Assembly (NCBI GenBank): GCA_947572235.1
Contig: CANPBB010000006.1
Span: 1 to 59,082 of the forward strand
Length of the DNA: 59,082 nucleotides
DNA from: an uncultured Clostridia bacterium
GTDB taxonomy: Bacteria; Bacillota; Clostridia; Oscillospirales; Oscillospiraceae
Direction of reading: 5' to 3'
Shown: positions 51,841 through 59,082 of the stretch, one piece after another
Layout: the number at the start of each line of letters is the position of its first letter
Numbering within the stretch: position 1 is the stretch's first letter
Translations under genes and position numbers: made by a program
Notes under the pieces: generated by a model
Seen by the model: the letters and a program-made list of their open reading frames with translations, nothing else
Told to the model about the DNA's origin: nothing
The model's database searches: none

Positions 51841-52002
51841 GGGGGAGCAAAGATAAACAAAATTAAAGACGAATGCTCAGGAGGGCCTATACAGGAGTTT
51901 TTAGGGGTCGCGCGAAAGTACACCAAATTATCAGAGCCGACGCCGGAAATGCTGCGGGAGTTGATGGAGAGGGGAGGGGGTCCGCGTCCTATGCAAGTAT
52001 AG
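51841..52002 (+). pseudogene. Serine recombinase C-terminal fragment
   Basis: About 54 codons matching the DUF4368-type end of large serine recombinases from conjugative transposons: EFLGVARKYTKLSEPTPEML then RELMER, normally followed by a basic tail that is missing here. The catalytic and zinc-ribbon parts are absent. It marks the scar of a mobile element. Confidence 0.6.
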
Positions 52003-52186
52003 CTGCCATCGGGCATATTGCGGCTTTTTGTTTCCTCGAAGCGCGGTGAAGCGGTGAAGCAGGAAGGGGGACGGCTGAAAAACCAGAGGGCTGTAAGAAT
52101 ATTTTTGTGGAAGGCTGCTCGTCTGGCTTCTTTCGCGTCATCCCCCTTGCCGCCAGCGACAATTTATTGGTTTTCTGACAAGCGAA

Positions 52187-52221
52187 GAGGAGGCCGGCAG
52201 AAAAATTCCGCCGGCCTCCTC
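52187..52221. terminator. GC hairpin, same stem as 1813-1851
   Basis: A stem of about 14-16 bp and an A-rich loop nearly identical to the hairpin after pyrD, followed by a weak tcctgttttgg run. It probably ends transcription entering from the left. Confidence 0.55.
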
Positions 52222-52303
52222 CTGTTTTGGCAGACCGTATAGGCGCTGAGGGAGGCTTCCATACTATTTAGTCATTCTATCACATATCTGCTTGGAAAAT
52301 ATG

Positions 52304-52332
52304 TTGAAATTTTACATATTTTGTGATATCCT
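52304..52332 (+). promoter_or_regulatory. Promoter of the SPFH operon
   Basis: TTGAAA and TATCCT with a 17-bp spacer, 90 bp before the GTG start, in AT-rich DNA. Confidence 0.6.
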
Positions 52333-52421
52333 GTCAAAAGTAAGCACGCCGGATTCATGTCGGCCTGTTGCTGGATAGAGAATAGCAGCATACCCCAAAT
52401 ATGTAGGGAGGGATTTTTCAA

Positions 52422-53771
52422 GTGGCTCTGTTTACAAGCAGTAACCCAAAGGAAAAACAGCATTCAGGTATTTTAGGGGCGTTTTCTGTTGACGTCATCA
52501 AGTGGGAGCCGGAGTCGGACCGGGCGGCCTCGGTGATTGTCCACAAATATGAGTACGAGGACTTCCCCAATGGCTCCTATCTGATTGTTGCGCCGTCCCA
52601 GATGGCGGTTTTTACAAACAATATGAACGTTGGGAGCTCTTTGGGCGACGACGGGACGGGGATTGCCCAGCTCACCACCTTTATGGGGCCCTGCAAGATC
52701 AAGCTGGAGACCGGGGACAGCCGCTTCGCGCCCTTTCGGAATATCTCCCACGCGCTGACAGGGGGAGAGTCGGCCTTTCACAGCACGGTATACTTCATCA
52801 ACACGACCTATATGAACGAGCTGTCTTGGGGGACGCAGGCGCCTGTTGTGGTGGTGGACCCCGAGGAGGATGTGAATGTCCATGTCCGCGCCTACGGGCT
52901 CTTCGGCGCCCATATTGAGCAGGTTGACACCAGCCGGGCCGAGCTCCAGGCGAGGAAATTCCTGCAAAAGGTGGTGGGGACGCGGGCGGACTATACGCGG
53001 GAGGAGCTGATCTCCTTCATGCGTGCCAAAATTCTGGAGTACGTCCCCAATCTGCTGGCAAACCAGATCATCCGTGAGCAGATCGGCGTCTTGAAGATCA
53101 GCGCCTACCTCTCCGATTTCTCCCGGATGATCTATGAGGCGCTGGTGGGGCATTTTGACGACTTTGGTCTGACGCTGGACAACTTCTCCTTCCACAACAT
53201 CAACGTCCCCGACGAGGATCTGCGCATTATCAACGAGGCGAAGATCCAGCGCAAGCGGCGGCAGATTGAGGCGGAGGGCTCCGCCGCCTCTATGGATATC
53301 GAGTCCGCCGCCCGGGCGCGGATGCGGGAGCGGGAGGGCTTCACCTATCAGCAGGAGCAGTCCTTTGACATTATGCGCTCCGCCACGGAGAACGAGGGGA
53401 GCGGCCTGATGGGGGCCGGGATGGGGCTTGGCATGGGCTTCGGTGTCGGCGGGGCCTTCGGCGCCGGTATGAGCACCATCGCCCAGCAGACCATTGCCGC
53501 CGCGCCGCCCCAGCCCGCCGCGCCGCCGGCCGGACAGGCGGTGTGCCCGGAATGCGGCGCGGTGAATGCCGAGGGGGCCAAGTTCTGCTCGGGCTGCGGC
53601 ACAAAGCTGGCGCCTGCCGGGCTGGTCTGTCCGGAATGCGGGGAGAAGCTGTCCCCCGGGGCTAAGTTCTGCTCCGGCTGCGGGCGGCGGATGCTGTCCG
53701 CCTGTCCCAGCTGCGGGACGGAGCTGGCCCCCAGCGCCAAGTTCTGCCCGGAGTGCGGGACGAAAATCTGA
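52422..53771 (+). CDS. SPFH-domain protein with three zinc ribbons (YdjI/virion-core-like)
   Basis: 449 residues. SPFH/band-7-like fold about 30-250 (SYLIVAPSQMAVFTNNM, VNVHVRAYGLFGAHIE, then the YLSDFSRMIYEALVGHFDDFG helix). A charged helix with IQRKRRQIEAEGSAASMDIE is followed by a Gly/Met-rich loop (about 320-350). Three C-terminal zinc ribbons follow: CPECG with FCSGCG, CPECG with FCSGCG, and CPSCG with FCPECG. GTG start with GGGAGGG upstream. Relatives of B. subtilis YdjI form membrane-associated oligomers that help place PspA; no PspA is present here. Confidence 0.87.
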   Translation: MALFTSSNPKEKQHSGILGAFSVDVIKWEPESDRAASVIVHKYEYEDFPNGSYLIVAPSQMAVFTNNMNVGSSLGDDGTGIAQLTTFMGPCKIKLETGDSRFAPFRNISHALTGGESAFHSTVYFINTTYMNELSWGTQAPVVVVDPEEDVNVHVRAYGLFGAHIEQVDTSRAELQARKFLQKVVGTRADYTREELISFMRAKILEYVPNLLANQIIREQIGVLKISAYLSDFSRMIYEALVGHFDDFGLTLDNFSFHNINVPDEDLRIINEAKIQRKRRQIEAEGSAASMDIESAARARMREREGFTYQQEQSFDIMRSATENEGSGLMGAGMGLGMGFGVGGAFGAGMSTIAQQTIAAAPPQPAAPPAGQAVCPECGAVNAEGAKFCSGCGTKLAPAGLVCPECGEKLSPGAKFCSGCGRRMLSACPSCGTELAPSAKFCPECGTKI

Positions 53772-53789
53772 CCTTGAGGAGATGCGGGG

Positions 53790-54476
53790 ATGAAACTGTC
53801 GAATAAAAAGCTGCTGGCGCTGCTGGTTGCCGCGGCGGGATGTATCTGGCGTCTAACAGTCCCCGCTGTGGCGGGAGTGCTCCCCTGCAGCGGCGCTATG
53901 CTCTGCGGACTGGCCGCGGCGGTGGTGGCCATACTGTACCTGATGCTCTTTCGGACCCCCTCCGCAAGACAGGCGGAGGAGGCGGGCGCCCTCTCCATCT
54001 GTCTCACCTTTGGCTATGTGGCGGCGGCGATGGCCCTGAATGCCTGGCTTATCCTGCGGTATTTGGGCGGATTCAATCCGATTTTGCTGCTTGGCAACGC
54101 TGTCCTTGCCGTGGGCTATCTGGCGCTGGTCATCGGCGCGGAGCGGAGCGCCCAGCGGCTCTCCGCCCAGCTGGAGCGCACGGAGGAGAAGCTCTCCCTC
54201 ACGGCGGAGCTCTCGGCGAAGCTGGGGGCTATGCTGGCGCTGGCGGAGGATCAGGGCGTGCGGGAGCGGATTTTGAAGCTGAAGGAGGCTGTGGACTACA
54301 GCTCCAACATCACCACGGGCAGTACCTTTGAGCGGGAAAAGCAGATGGAGGGGCTGCTGGATGAGCTGCTGGCGCTGCTCTCCCAGGGCGGGGAGGCCTC
54401 CCTCATACAGGACAAGCTCCGCGAGGCGGAGCACATCTGGCGGGCGCGGAGCGCCGCTGCGGCCTCGGCGCGATGA
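53790..54476 (+). CDS. Four-helix membrane protein with cytoplasmic coiled coil
   Basis: 228 residues. Four predicted helices (about 8-25, 30-52, 68-88, 95-113, GNAVLAVGYLALVIGAERS), then a long coiled coil (about 118-222) with heptads in LSAQLERTEEKLSLTAELSA and a conserved-looking KLKEAVDYSSNI. No family recognised. It begins 18 bp after the SPFH gene and is 37 bp before the next gene, so it is almost certainly co-transcribed. The coiled coil is a natural docking site for the SPFH or 556-residue protein. Confidence 0.75.
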   Translation: MKLSNKKLLALLVAAAGCIWRLTVPAVAGVLPCSGAMLCGLAAAVVAILYLMLFRTPSARQAEEAGALSICLTFGYVAAAMALNAWLILRYLGGFNPILLLGNAVLAVGYLALVIGAERSAQRLSAQLERTEEKLSLTAELSAKLGAMLALAEDQGVRERILKLKEAVDYSSNITTGSTFEREKQMEGLLDELLALLSQGGEASLIQDKLREAEHIWRARSAAAASAR

Positions 54477-54513
54477 GAATCGGAAAACAGCGATAGGATA
54501 GAGGGTGATAACA

Positions 54514-55323
54514 ATGGATATGGAGGGAATGCAGTGCCACGGCTGCGGAAGCTCCCAAGTGACATTTGATCCGAAGCGGAGGATTTTGCTCTGCAACCAG
54601 TGCGGGAAGGAGGAGTACTACTCCCGGGCGACGCTGAACGCCAACGGGAAGGTGGTGTTCAGCCGCCGCAACGCCATCCGCTTTTTCTCGGAGGGGAAGC
54701 TGGAGGATGCGCGGCACTACGCCATGGAGGTTTTGAACATCTCCATGGACAACGCGCCGGCCATGTATATCCTCGCCTACTACGACGAGTTTACCGCGCG
54801 GAAGCCGGACGCGATGCGGCGGTTCTTCCAGCAGATCCGGGATGTGGCTTTGGAGTATGACGAGGTGACGGATCTGCGGGGCCTGCTGCTGTCCTCCGCG
54901 TACAGTCTGGCGGACTACGAGGAGGATACCATCCAGCTGATCGCGGTCAATATGCAGTCGGCGGAGGACCGCCCGCAGCTGTGTGAGTTTATTGACACGC
55001 TGTGCCCCTACCTGATCAGCAGGCGCCCCTCGGCGGCGTTTCTGACAAAGGAGCTGGCCGAAATGTATCAGGAGCTGGCCGCCCACTGCGGCATACCAAA
55101 GACCTGCTTCGCGCTTTTGAAGGCCATTGATACCAACCCGGATTCGCCCTACAGCGGCGACAGCTTCTATTTGAAGGCAAAGGCCCAGTATTTCTATGAC
55201 CACTACATGGCAGACGTAGGCGCGGTGATCTCCGCCATGGCGGACGGGGAGCTGCGGGGGAAGTTTTTGGGCGTCTATCAGAAGAAGTGCGAAAAATATC
55301 GGATGGACGCGGGGATGCAGTAG
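54514..55323 (+). CDS. Zinc-ribbon plus helical-repeat protein
   Basis: 269 residues, cytoplasmic. The N-terminal zinc ribbon is CHGCGSSQ with CNQCGKEE (about 7-36). The rest is helical, TPR-like: AIRFFSEGKLEDARHYAMEV, then pairs such as YILAYYDEFTARKP and LRGLLLSSAYSLADYEED. Start ATG 54514 with GAGGG 8 bp upstream. No named family. Ribbon plus repeat suggests a scaffold or adaptor in the complex built by its neighbours. Confidence 0.75.
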   Translation: MDMEGMQCHGCGSSQVTFDPKRRILLCNQCGKEEYYSRATLNANGKVVFSRRNAIRFFSEGKLEDARHYAMEVLNISMDNAPAMYILAYYDEFTARKPDAMRRFFQQIRDVALEYDEVTDLRGLLLSSAYSLADYEEDTIQLIAVNMQSAEDRPQLCEFIDTLCPYLISRRPSAAFLTKELAEMYQELAAHCGIPKTCFALLKAIDTNPDSPYSGDSFYLKAKAQYFYDHYMADVGAVISAMADGELRGKFLGVYQKKCEKYRMDAGMQ

Positions 55324-55413
55324 GAGCTTGACCAAGTCCCAGGACGCCGGAGAGCGGAGGATTTTTGCCTGTGTTACAGGCTCCCATTGATATAGGAAGA
55401 GGAGGGCGCACGT

Positions 55414-57084
55414 ATGGCTTCACCAACATCGGTCAACATCAATCTCAGCGGGATAGAGCGCAGAATAGACACTTTGGCCATGGCCACCAGCCGGATTGAA
55501 AATTCGGTCTCCCAGACCAACCAGCGGCTGGACGATGTCAGCAGCGAACTGGCGGCGGTCAACCAGGATTTGAAGGAGCTGAAGAGCAGCTTTGAGCGGT
55601 TTGTCAATGAGAACAAAAGGACCGCGGCACTGCAAAAGGCGGCCACAGAGCTGGTCCGGGTCCGTCAGGAGCTGGAGCAGAACTTCGGCGGCTACAAGAA
55701 TGTCCGCGAGACCATGCTGGGCGTATTGCAGGCGACGGATCTGGCCCTGGTGAAAAAGACAACCATCTCCCAAGTGACGGAGGAGCTGATGCTCTCCACG
55801 CCGGACTACTGGCTGGCCCCATGCTTGGTGGCGGTGTCCGCCTGGATCGGCAATGACCGGGATCTGGCCGAGCGGGCCATTGCCGAGGCGGTGAAGCGGG
55901 ACGAGGAGAAAACGGCGCTGGCCATGGCGCTGATCTGCCGCCGCAGCAACCGCACCGACACCTGCTATGAGTGGCTGTCCATCTACTTTGCAAAGCAAAA
56001 GGCTGTCAACTTTACCAAGTCCAATTTCACCTACCTCAACGCCTATCTCAACGGGGTGTTCGGCCCGGATGAGAAGCATATGTGCGACGACTACGTGGCA
56101 AAGTGGATGCGGGAGATTCAGAGCAGCGGCAACGACTTTGAGGCCAGACAGGCGGAGCAGTGGCGCGCCTACTGCGAGGATTTTACCGTGGATTTAGAGG
56201 GGCAGTTCCCGCAGATGAGCAACTGCGTCCATGAGTACCGGGAGATCTATGACTATATCAGCCGCATCAATTCCGTAGACCGGATTGCCCACAACTTCTC
56301 CCAGATGAAGCATGTGGAGGTGGACCAGCAGAAGCTGAAGAAGGACATCGACCAGACACTGGTCACGCTGATCAGCCGCTGTGACGACAAGGAGGAGCCT
56401 CTGCGCAAGGAGGAGCGCTACCTGATGGCGGTGCGCTATTTTGACGGGGACACCGCCGCGGCGCGGGCCTCCATCCTGTCGGCGGATCAGAGGCTGGCGG
56501 AGGAGACCATTGACCTCATCGGCCAGATGACAAATGTGATTATTGAGAAGGAGAATGTCCGCCCCTCGGAAAAAAAGACCGCGGTGTCCTTTTTGAGCAG
56601 CTACATCCGCAGCGGCTTTACCAACTACATCACCGAGAAGAAGGCCTCCTTCCCCCAGCAGATCACCCTAAAGATTGAGGACTGGCAGGGAGCCGCTGTG
56701 GACAGCGGGAGCAACGCCGCTTTGCAGGCGGATTTTGAGCGGCACATGGAGCAGCGGCGGGCCGCCGCGTTACAGGCTGTGCGCCAGAAGAACCCCCAGA
56801 CGTGGAAAACGGCGGCGCTCGTTTTAGCCGTCTTGGGCGCAATCGGTTTCTTTGTGGCCCAGCCGCTGGGTATCGCAGCCTTGGTGGGAGCGCTGCTCTG
56901 CTATCTCAGCGCCTCCGGCGCCGGTAAGCGGATGGCGGAAAATATCCTGCGGACCAATGAGGAGTATGACGCCCGGATCCTATCGGGGAAGCAGCAGATT
57001 GCCGCAGCCCTGGGGGAGTGGGAGCACGCCAAGACTATGGTGCGCTCCTTTGAAAGCCAGCAGATCCGGGATGTGGTGGCGTAA
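55414..57084 (+). CDS. 556-residue coiled-coil/helical protein with C-terminal membrane pair
   Basis: Residues about 10-70 form a coiled coil (GIERRIDTLAMATSRIENSV, ELAAVNQDLKELKSSFERFV). About 75-450 is an all-helical domain with repeat character (LERAI/LAERAIAEAVKRDEEKTALAM). Two helices (about 467-483 and 487-502, LVLAVLGAIGFFVAQPLG) and a short helical end follow. No known family. It starts 90 bp after the zinc-ribbon gene with GGAGGGCGC upstream. With four other small-complex genes it makes a compact operon. Confidence 0.75.
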   Translation: MASPTSVNINLSGIERRIDTLAMATSRIENSVSQTNQRLDDVSSELAAVNQDLKELKSSFERFVNENKRTAALQKAATELVRVRQELEQNFGGYKNVRETMLGVLQATDLALVKKTTISQVTEELMLSTPDYWLAPCLVAVSAWIGNDRDLAERAIAEAVKRDEEKTALAMALICRRSNRTDTCYEWLSIYFAKQKAVNFTKSNFTYLNAYLNGVFGPDEKHMCDDYVAKWMREIQSSGNDFEARQAEQWRAYCEDFTVDLEGQFPQMSNCVHEYREIYDYISRINSVDRIAHNFSQMKHVEVDQQKLKKDIDQTLVTLISRCDDKEEPLRKEERYLMAVRYFDGDTAAARASILSADQRLAEETIDLIGQMTNVIIEKENVRPSEKKTAVSFLSSYIRSGFTNYITEKKASFPQQITLKIEDWQGAAVDSGSNAALQADFERHMEQRRAAALQAVRQKNPQTWKTAALVLAVLGAIGFFVAQPLGIAALVGALLCYLSASGAGKRMAENILRTNEEYDARILSGKQQIAAALGEWEHAKTMVRSFESQQIRDVVA

Positions 57085-57115
57085 AAAAGGCAAATGATTT
57101 TGGAGGAGATATCGT

Positions 57116-57289
57116 ATGGCAGATACAATGGGATTTGATGGATTGAGCGATTTTGACGAGCTGGAGGCTCTGTTTGGGCAGGACGATTCCGACTTGAAGA
57201 GGATGGAGAAGGTCATGCTGACGCAGAACCTGGAGGGGTTTGCCAGCTGTTTCCCCGATTGGGATCTGCATCCGCCTGTGCGCAGGTAG
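57116..57289 (+). CDS. 57-residue acidic peptide closing the SPFH operon
   Basis: An ATG with GGAGGAGATATCGT upstream, 31 bp after the 556-residue gene, and a strong terminator 44 bp after its TAG. The sequence has an acidic first half (MGFDGLSDFDELEALFGQDD), a helix and an unusual tail FPDWDLHPPVRR. No family recognised. The good ribosome site and position make it real; the Trp-Asp-Leu-His-Pro-Pro tail looks like a binding motif. Confidence 0.7.
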   Translation: MADTMGFDGLSDFDELEALFGQDDSDLKRMEKVMLTQNLEGFASCFPDWDLHPPVRR

Positions 57290-57333
57290 CCGGCAGGGTG
57301 CTCCCAAAGGGGATAAAAGCAATCCAAATAGAG

Positions 57334-57370
57334 AACCGCCCTGTGCCATTTCTGGCACAGGGCGGTTTTT
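57334..57370 (+). terminator. Terminator of the SPFH operon
   Basis: A perfect 15-bp stem, 4-base loop and five T residues. Confidence 0.93.
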
Positions 57371-57405
57371 GCGTAGGGGCTGGAAGGGACGCCATGGAGG
57401 GCTTT

Positions 57406-59082
57406 TCAGGTGTTCTCCATGAAGTTTTTCAGCATCTGCGCCGCTTGGGCACGGGTGGCTGTTCCTCTGGGGACGAGCTGTCCGTCACCGTAGCCGCTGA
57501 GGATGCTGTTCTCCACGGCCCAGCTCAGGGCCTCCCGGGCATAGCCGCTGGCTTGGTCCGCATCCGTGAAGGAGAGGTTCTGGCCGCTCGCCTTGGGGCT
57601 GCCCGCGTACTTCCACAGCATGACAGCGAGCTGCTCCCGGGTGATGCTGTCGTTGGGGCCGAATGTGCCGTTGCCGTAGCCGTTGGCGATGCCGTTCTCC
57701 ACGGCCCAGGCTATACCGTCGGCATACCAAGCGTCGCCGCTGACGTCGCTGTATCCGTCTGTCAGGTCCTGCATGGTCAGTGCCTGATCCGGCCGGCCCT
57801 CCAGGCTGTAGAGCACAGTTGCCAGCATACCGCGGCTCATGGACTGGTCCGGGCTGAAGGTGGTCTCACTGGTGCCGCTGAACAGCTCATGGGCGCTGGC
57901 GAAGGCCACGGCGTCGGCGGCCCAGTTGGTGGACGGGACGTCGGCAAAGCTCTTGCTGTTGTCCACAATCTCCACGGTGGCGGAGCCGCTGAGGGGGATG
58001 TTCACCTTGCCGTCCTCCACAATGCTCTTTCGCAGCGTCTCCCGGGTGCCGTCCTCGTGGACCAGCACCGCCACCGTGCCGGGGCCGGCGTCCGCCGCCG
58101 GGACAGAGAGGGTCACGCCGCCGGGGACGTTCTCCACCGCCTTGCCGCCGGCGGTCAGGGTCAGGGCAATGCCCTGTTCCACCTGCTCGGTGACTACGTT
58201 GAGGGTGCCGCCGCCCTGGCTCAGGGTATCCAGCGCCCCATTGGGGATGGTCACGTCGGCGATGGGGGCGGAGACGGTGAGGGCCGCGCTGGTCTCACGG
58301 CTCATCTGGCTCACGGTGGAGGCCGGGATAGAGACCTGAGATTTGGTCACGTCGCCGGTGATCTCCGGCTTGATGACGATGCTCTGGCTCTGATTCGCCG
58401 CCGCGTCGCGCACCAGCTTGCTGCCGTCCGCGGCGCTCACTACGGTGCTCGCCGTGCCGTTCTGGACGGTGGTCTTTGTCGGGGTACTGCTGGTGGCAGT
58501 GCCGCCGGAGCTGGAACCGCCGCCGCTGGGGGTGGGGGCGGAGCTGGTGACGGTCACTTGGACTTGGATTGTGGCCGTGTTGTAGTTGGCAGTGTAGGCC
58601 GGGTCCGGCGTGAAGATCACATGATACGAAGTACCGTTTACAGCTTGGACGCTGCCATCCTCCCAAGCGAACTTGCCCGTCACACTGCCTTCTATTGCGC
58701 CGCCGTTCAATTGAATATCGCTCAGCAGCTGTCCCGCAGTACCGGATGCCGTGGGGTAAGTATTGATCTTCGGGGTCGCCTTCTTGATCTCCACTTCGAC
58801 AGACGCGGCGGGGATACCGGTGAAGTTCACGTCGTCCTCTACCTTATACCAGACGGTGTATGTTCCGGCGTTGGTGCCGGTGGGGATATTCTCCGAATAC
58901 CCGCTGTTCTGGTATAGGCTGTACTTGATTGTACCGATGCCGTTAACCGTTGTGCCTTCGGTGACAAGGGGGTGTGCGCTGCCGTCGTACGTCAGGTCGG
59001 AAGCAGCGGGGCGGGTGGCCAGTTCCGCCTTTGCCTTGTCGATTGTCCCTGTGACACTGTCCGGCCAGTCAATGACGTATCG
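57406..59082 (-). CDS. SLH-domain surface protein with MBG-like repeats (5' partial)
   Basis: 558 visible residues; the N-terminus lies beyond the right edge. It begins inside MBG/Ig-like beta repeats (LTYDGSAHPLVTEGTTVNG, NAGTYTVWYKVEDDVNF), continues to a second unit, a Gly/Ser/Thr linker (about 210-240), a beta-rich region and three SLH domains at the C-terminus (about 390-555: FADVPSTNWAADAVAFASAH, YSDVSGDAWYADGIAWAVEN, FTDADQASGYAREALSWAVE, each followed by a TRxQxA-type motif). A Met-like start at 58830 is only an internal GTG. It is probably an S-layer or adhesin-type protein. Confidence 0.9.
   Translation of the reverse strand, partial: RYVIDWPDSVTGTIDKAKAELATRPAASDLTYDGSAHPLVTEGTTVNGIGTIKYSLYQNSGYSENIPTGTNAGTYTVWYKVEDDVNFTGIPAASVEVEIKKATPKINTYPTASGTAGQLLSDIQLNGGAIEGSVTGKFAWEDGSVQAVNGTSYHVIFTPDPAYTANYNTATIQVQVTVTSSAPTPSGGGSSSGGTATSSTPTKTTVQNGTASTVVSAADGSKLVRDAAANQSQSIVIKPEITGDVTKSQVSIPASTVSQMSRETSAALTVSAPIADVTIPNGALDTLSQGGGTLNVVTEQVEQGIALTLTAGGKAVENVPGGVTLSVPAADAGPGTVAVLVHEDGTRETLRKSIVEDGKVNIPLSGSATVEIVDNSKSFADVPSTNWAADAVAFASAHELFSGTSETTFSPDQSMSRGMLATVLYSLEGRPDQALTMQDLTDGYSDVSGDAWYADGIAWAVENGIANGYGNGTFGPNDSITREQLAVMLWKYAGSPKASGQNLSFTDADQASGYAREALSWAVENSILSGYGDGQLVPRGTATRAQAAQMLKNFMENT

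Noticed and set aside
57259..58917. A 552-codon open frame antisense to the SLH protein
   Set aside because: SLH domains on the minus strand are unmistakable, and the plus frame has no motif or ribosome site.

Overview
The window is high-GC, gene-dense DNA that looks like the chromosome of an anaerobic, Gram-positive, Clostridia-type gut bacterium, probably close to the Oscillospiraceae. That placement is inferred from gene content: a complete Rnf ion-pumping complex, rubrerythrin, a cobalamin riboswitch driving an ECF cobalt transporter, S-layer-homology (SLH) surface proteins, an EF-P 5-aminopentanone reductase-like SDR and strong AGGAGG ribosome sites. No 16S or other decisive marker is present.

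Layout. 1-1.9 kb (+): end of a pyrimidine operon (pyrK, pyrD). 1.9-6.4 kb (-): an operon xpaC, several tiny two-helix membrane proteins, telA and a TPM-domain protein. 6.6-11.8 kb (-): rnfCDGEAB. 12.0-15.9 kb (+): a DUF975 membrane protein and a 1019-residue secreted repeat/SLH protein. 15.9-17.7 kb: patatin-like lipase (-) and a DUF4230 gene with an apparent frameshift (+). 17.7-27.8 kb: a dipeptide-type ABC transporter operon carrying a VOC protein, an unknown 145-residue protein and an amidohydrolase, with a second amidohydrolase divergent from it. 28-29 kb: a metallophosphoesterase remnant and tRNA-Gly(CCC). 29-34.7 kb (+): a D,D-carboxypeptidase, then a phosphorelay set (hybrid kinase, two receiver proteins, a CheX-like protein). 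34.9-37 kb (+): TetR/MFS efflux pair with a palindromic operator. 37-39.2 kb (-): Rrf2 (broken), TlpA-like lipoprotein, a 49-residue CxxC peptide and a membrane 4Fe-4S protein. 39.6-43.1 kb (+): cobalamin riboswitch and cbiQOMN. 43.2-46.1 kb: rubrerythrin, GNAT, SDR and a GH25 lysozyme. 46.1-52.3 kb: an accessory, compositionally mixed stretch with degenerate coding DNA, two secreted proteins sharing a C-terminal domain, a three-gene operon of unknown role, a TetR regulator flanked by two near-identical 36-bp AT-rich palindromes, and a serine-recombinase fragment. 52.3-57.4 kb (+): a five-gene SPFH/zinc-ribbon/coiled-coil operon ending in a 57-residue peptide. 57.4 kb to the edge (-): a large SLH protein that runs off the window.

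The best candidates for an undescribed system are the SPFH operon (52.4-57.3 kb) and the xpaC-telA-TPM operon (1.9-6.4 kb). Both combine membrane-anchored, coiled-coil or zinc-ribbon proteins of the kind linked in other Gram-positives to envelope stress. The TetR-controlled DUF1266 operon (48.7-51.5 kb) is third. Four apparent single-base frameshifts (in a small membrane gene, the DUF4230 gene and twice in the Rrf2 gene) should be checked against reads before being read as biology.
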